Shown here one piece after another: positions 14,289-15,274 of a DNA stretch of 15,274 bases (the stretch's first letter is position 1; each line of letters opens with the position of its first letter). Below the pieces are notes generated by a model that worked only from the letters and a program-made list of their open reading frames with translations, was not told the DNA's origin and did no database searches. The translations under genes were made by a program, and so were the position numbers. Origin of the DNA: CAYYHA01 sp964471535 (lineage in GTDB: Bacteria; Myxococcota; Myxococcia; SLRQ01); the NCBI GenBank assembly GCA_964471535.1, contig CAYYHA010000084.1, forward strand, positions 1-15,274, read 5' to 3'.

Positions 14289-14780
14289 TCAGTTCCGCGA
14301 GGCGGGCTCCACGGGGTGGTGTTCCGCCGGCGTGGCCGGCTTGCTCACCGCAGGGCGCCCCCGGGGCCCCTTGTGCTTGGACGCCGGCTCGGCTCGGTAG
14401 ACGCGTCCCCGCCGGGCGGGCACCGCCGGGTGGACGTAGTGGAGCTTGGGCACCCGGCTCTTGTGCACCCAGAAGCCCGGGACGAAGACATAGCGGCCGT
14501 TTCGGATCACCCAGCCGGCTCGGACCCACACGTAGCCAGGGTAGGGGCGCCTCGCCCAGTGGCCGGGGATCCAGACGTAGCGGCGACCGTTCCACCACCA
14601 GTAGCCGCTGATCCACACGTAGTCGGGTCCCGGAGCAGGCGGGACGTATTCGACCAAAGGTGGGGGCGGCTCGCGGTAGACCTCCACGGGATACTCGTAG
14701 GCGTACGCCACGCATCCACCTGCGGCGCCCAGGCCGGCGAGCGCCGCCACCCACAAAGCCACCAGTGCTCTCGTCCTCAT
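14289..14780 (-). CDS. YXWGXW-repeat lipoprotein
   Basis: This 163-residue protein starts at an ATG with a strong AGGAGGG Shine-Dalgarno. A signal peptide with positively charged MRTR and an Ala/Leu core ends in AAGGC, making Cys23 the probable lipidated residue. A short Pro-rich segment leads to four aromatic repeats: YVWISGYW, YVWIPGHW, YVWVRAGW and YVFVPGFW. These match the YXWGXW repeat family, small envelope proteins of unknown function. The C-terminal third is basic and disordered-looking (RRGRVYRAEPASKHKGPRGR). It is convergent with the MBL gene. Expression is probably monocistronic, because nothing lies upstream on its strand within 494 bp. Confidence 0.87.
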   Translation of the reverse strand: MRTRALVALWVAALAGLGAAGGCVAYAYEYPVEVYREPPPPLVEYVPPAPGPDYVWISGYWWWNGRRYVWIPGHWARRPYPGYVWVRAGWVIRNGRYVFVPGFWVHKSRVPKLHYVHPAVPARRGRVYRAEPASKHKGPRGRPAVSKPATPAEHHPVEPASRN

Positions 14781-14894
14781 GCCGAAAACCCTCCTGCCGG
14801 CAACCTAGGGATGCGCGGCGGGATGAAAAGGGGTGGGGCCCCCATCCGGTCGCCGTGGTCTTCTTCGGGGAGGCGGTGCCGGCCCTTGCCCGTG

Positions 14895-15005
14895 CGGCTT
14901 CGTATCGGTGCCGTCGCTCGCCGCTGGTGTCACTTGCCGATGGGTCACTTGCCGAAGGTGTTGCTTGCCGAAGGTGTTGCTTGCCGATGCGGCTCCGTTC
15001 CGATG
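14895..15005 (+). repeat. Degenerate 16-bp tandem array
   Basis: There are seven consecutive units of 16 bases (one of 15), starting at 14895, 14911, 14927, 14943, 14958, 14974 and 14990. The four central units are best conserved: GTGTCACTTGCCGATG, GGTCACTTGCCGAAG, GTGTTGCTTGCCGAAG and GTGTTGCTTGCCGATG. The flanking units (for example CGGCTCCGTTCCGATG) keep mainly the length and the CG-x-TG end. The spacing resembles iterons or a slipped minisatellite. No replication gene is nearby, so its role is unknown. Confidence 0.7.
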
Positions 15006-15174
15006 CGGCCTTGCCGGGAGGGGCCCTCGCCGGCGCCGGTCTGTCCTCCCTGGGCGGGCCGCCGCGCCGCCTTTCCAGCGTGCCCCGTCTGGCTGCCGCC
15101 CGAGGCGGTGCGGATGCGAGCTCGGTGACCTGGCGGGCCCCGGGCCCACGGCAGACCACCCATGTCAGACCCCC

Positions 15175-15184
15175 GTGCTATAGA
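15175..15184 (+). promoter_or_regulatory. Possible -10 region reading off the right edge
   Basis: GTGCTATAGA contains TATAGA (15179-15184) and repeats the GTGCTA seen upstream of the PilZ-receiver gene. It would drive rightward transcription out of the window. No clear -35 is visible, and no start codon with a Shine-Dalgarno is seen before the edge; an ATG at 15267 lacks one. Confidence 0.25.
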
Positions 15185-15185
15185 G

Positions 15186-15203
15186 CCCCACCCGTGGGTG
15201 GGG
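15186..15203. other. Perfect inverted repeat (hairpin) near right edge
   Basis: CCCCACCC (15186-15193) and GGGTGGGG (15196-15203) are perfect complements around GT, flanked by GAG and, after a bulge, CTC. If the adjacent -10-like box is real, this would form at the very 5' end of the transcript. Otherwise it could be a terminator for a gene arriving from the right. The remainder of 14781-15274 (494 bp) holds the 16-bp array and no convincing gene. Confidence 0.4.
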
Positions 15204-15274
15204 GGTCTCCGACGGGCGCGCCGATTCCGAGGCCTCGCCGAGGACCCCCCCCGCCCCCCTTCGCCCATGAACCC

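Noticed and set aside
14895..15005. 16-bp array as a replication origin
   Set aside because: No AT-rich segment, DnaA-box or replication gene is nearby, so an origin is not supported.
14011..15159. Long minus-strand frame covering the right end
   Set aside because: It overlaps the YXWGXW lipoprotein out of frame, with Arg/Pro/Ala-rich composition and the 16-bp array inside it.

Overview
The window is very GC-rich, with codon use saturated in G/C at third positions. That bias leaves long antisense frames open across most genes. A PilZ domain of the kind seen as a paralogous family in Myxococcus, a PKD-repeat lipoprotein, a secreted serpin and a YXWGXW lipoprotein together suggest a Myxococcota-like deltaproteobacterium. 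This placement is inferred from gene content only. No tRNA, rRNA, insertion sequence, phage gene or CRISPR array was seen.

Left part (1-2301). A gene running off the left edge on the minus strand (start 547) matches the C-terminal, Cas6-like half of Csb2 (Cas5/Cas6 of type I-G, formerly I-U, CRISPR-Cas), but the N-terminal Cas5 half is absent. Divergent from it is a small acidic protein of unknown function (839-1168). A WYL-domain HTH regulator (1247-2266, minus) faces that gene. A 28-bp sequence, 21 of 28 identical, occurs in the csb2/small-gene intergenic region and again just upstream of the regulator. This suggests, by inference, that the regulator controls itself and the csb2-side pair.

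Middle (2389-10767). A large surface lipoprotein (2521-6243, plus) has carboxypeptidase-regulatory-like modules, five PKD-like repeats of 94-95 residues, an SbsA-type Ig domain and an Asp-box propeller-like tail. It converges with a minus-strand series: a secreted YARHG-domain protein (10673-9915), a glycogen/alpha-glucan phosphorylase (9834-7744) and a secreted serpin with an inhibitory-type hinge (7666-6329).

Right part (10820-15274). On the plus strand lie a PilZ-receiver fusion protein (10910-11707), a zinc-dependent medium-chain dehydrogenase (11815-13053) and a metallo-beta-lactamase-fold protein (13050-14105). The last two share an ATGA stop/start overlap, so they are probably translationally coupled and work in one unassigned pathway. 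The MBL protein has an altered metal-binding motif. A minus-strand YXWGXW-repeat lipoprotein (14780-14289) follows. The last 494 bp hold no convincing gene but contain a degenerate 16-bp tandem array, a promoter-like box and a strong hairpin.
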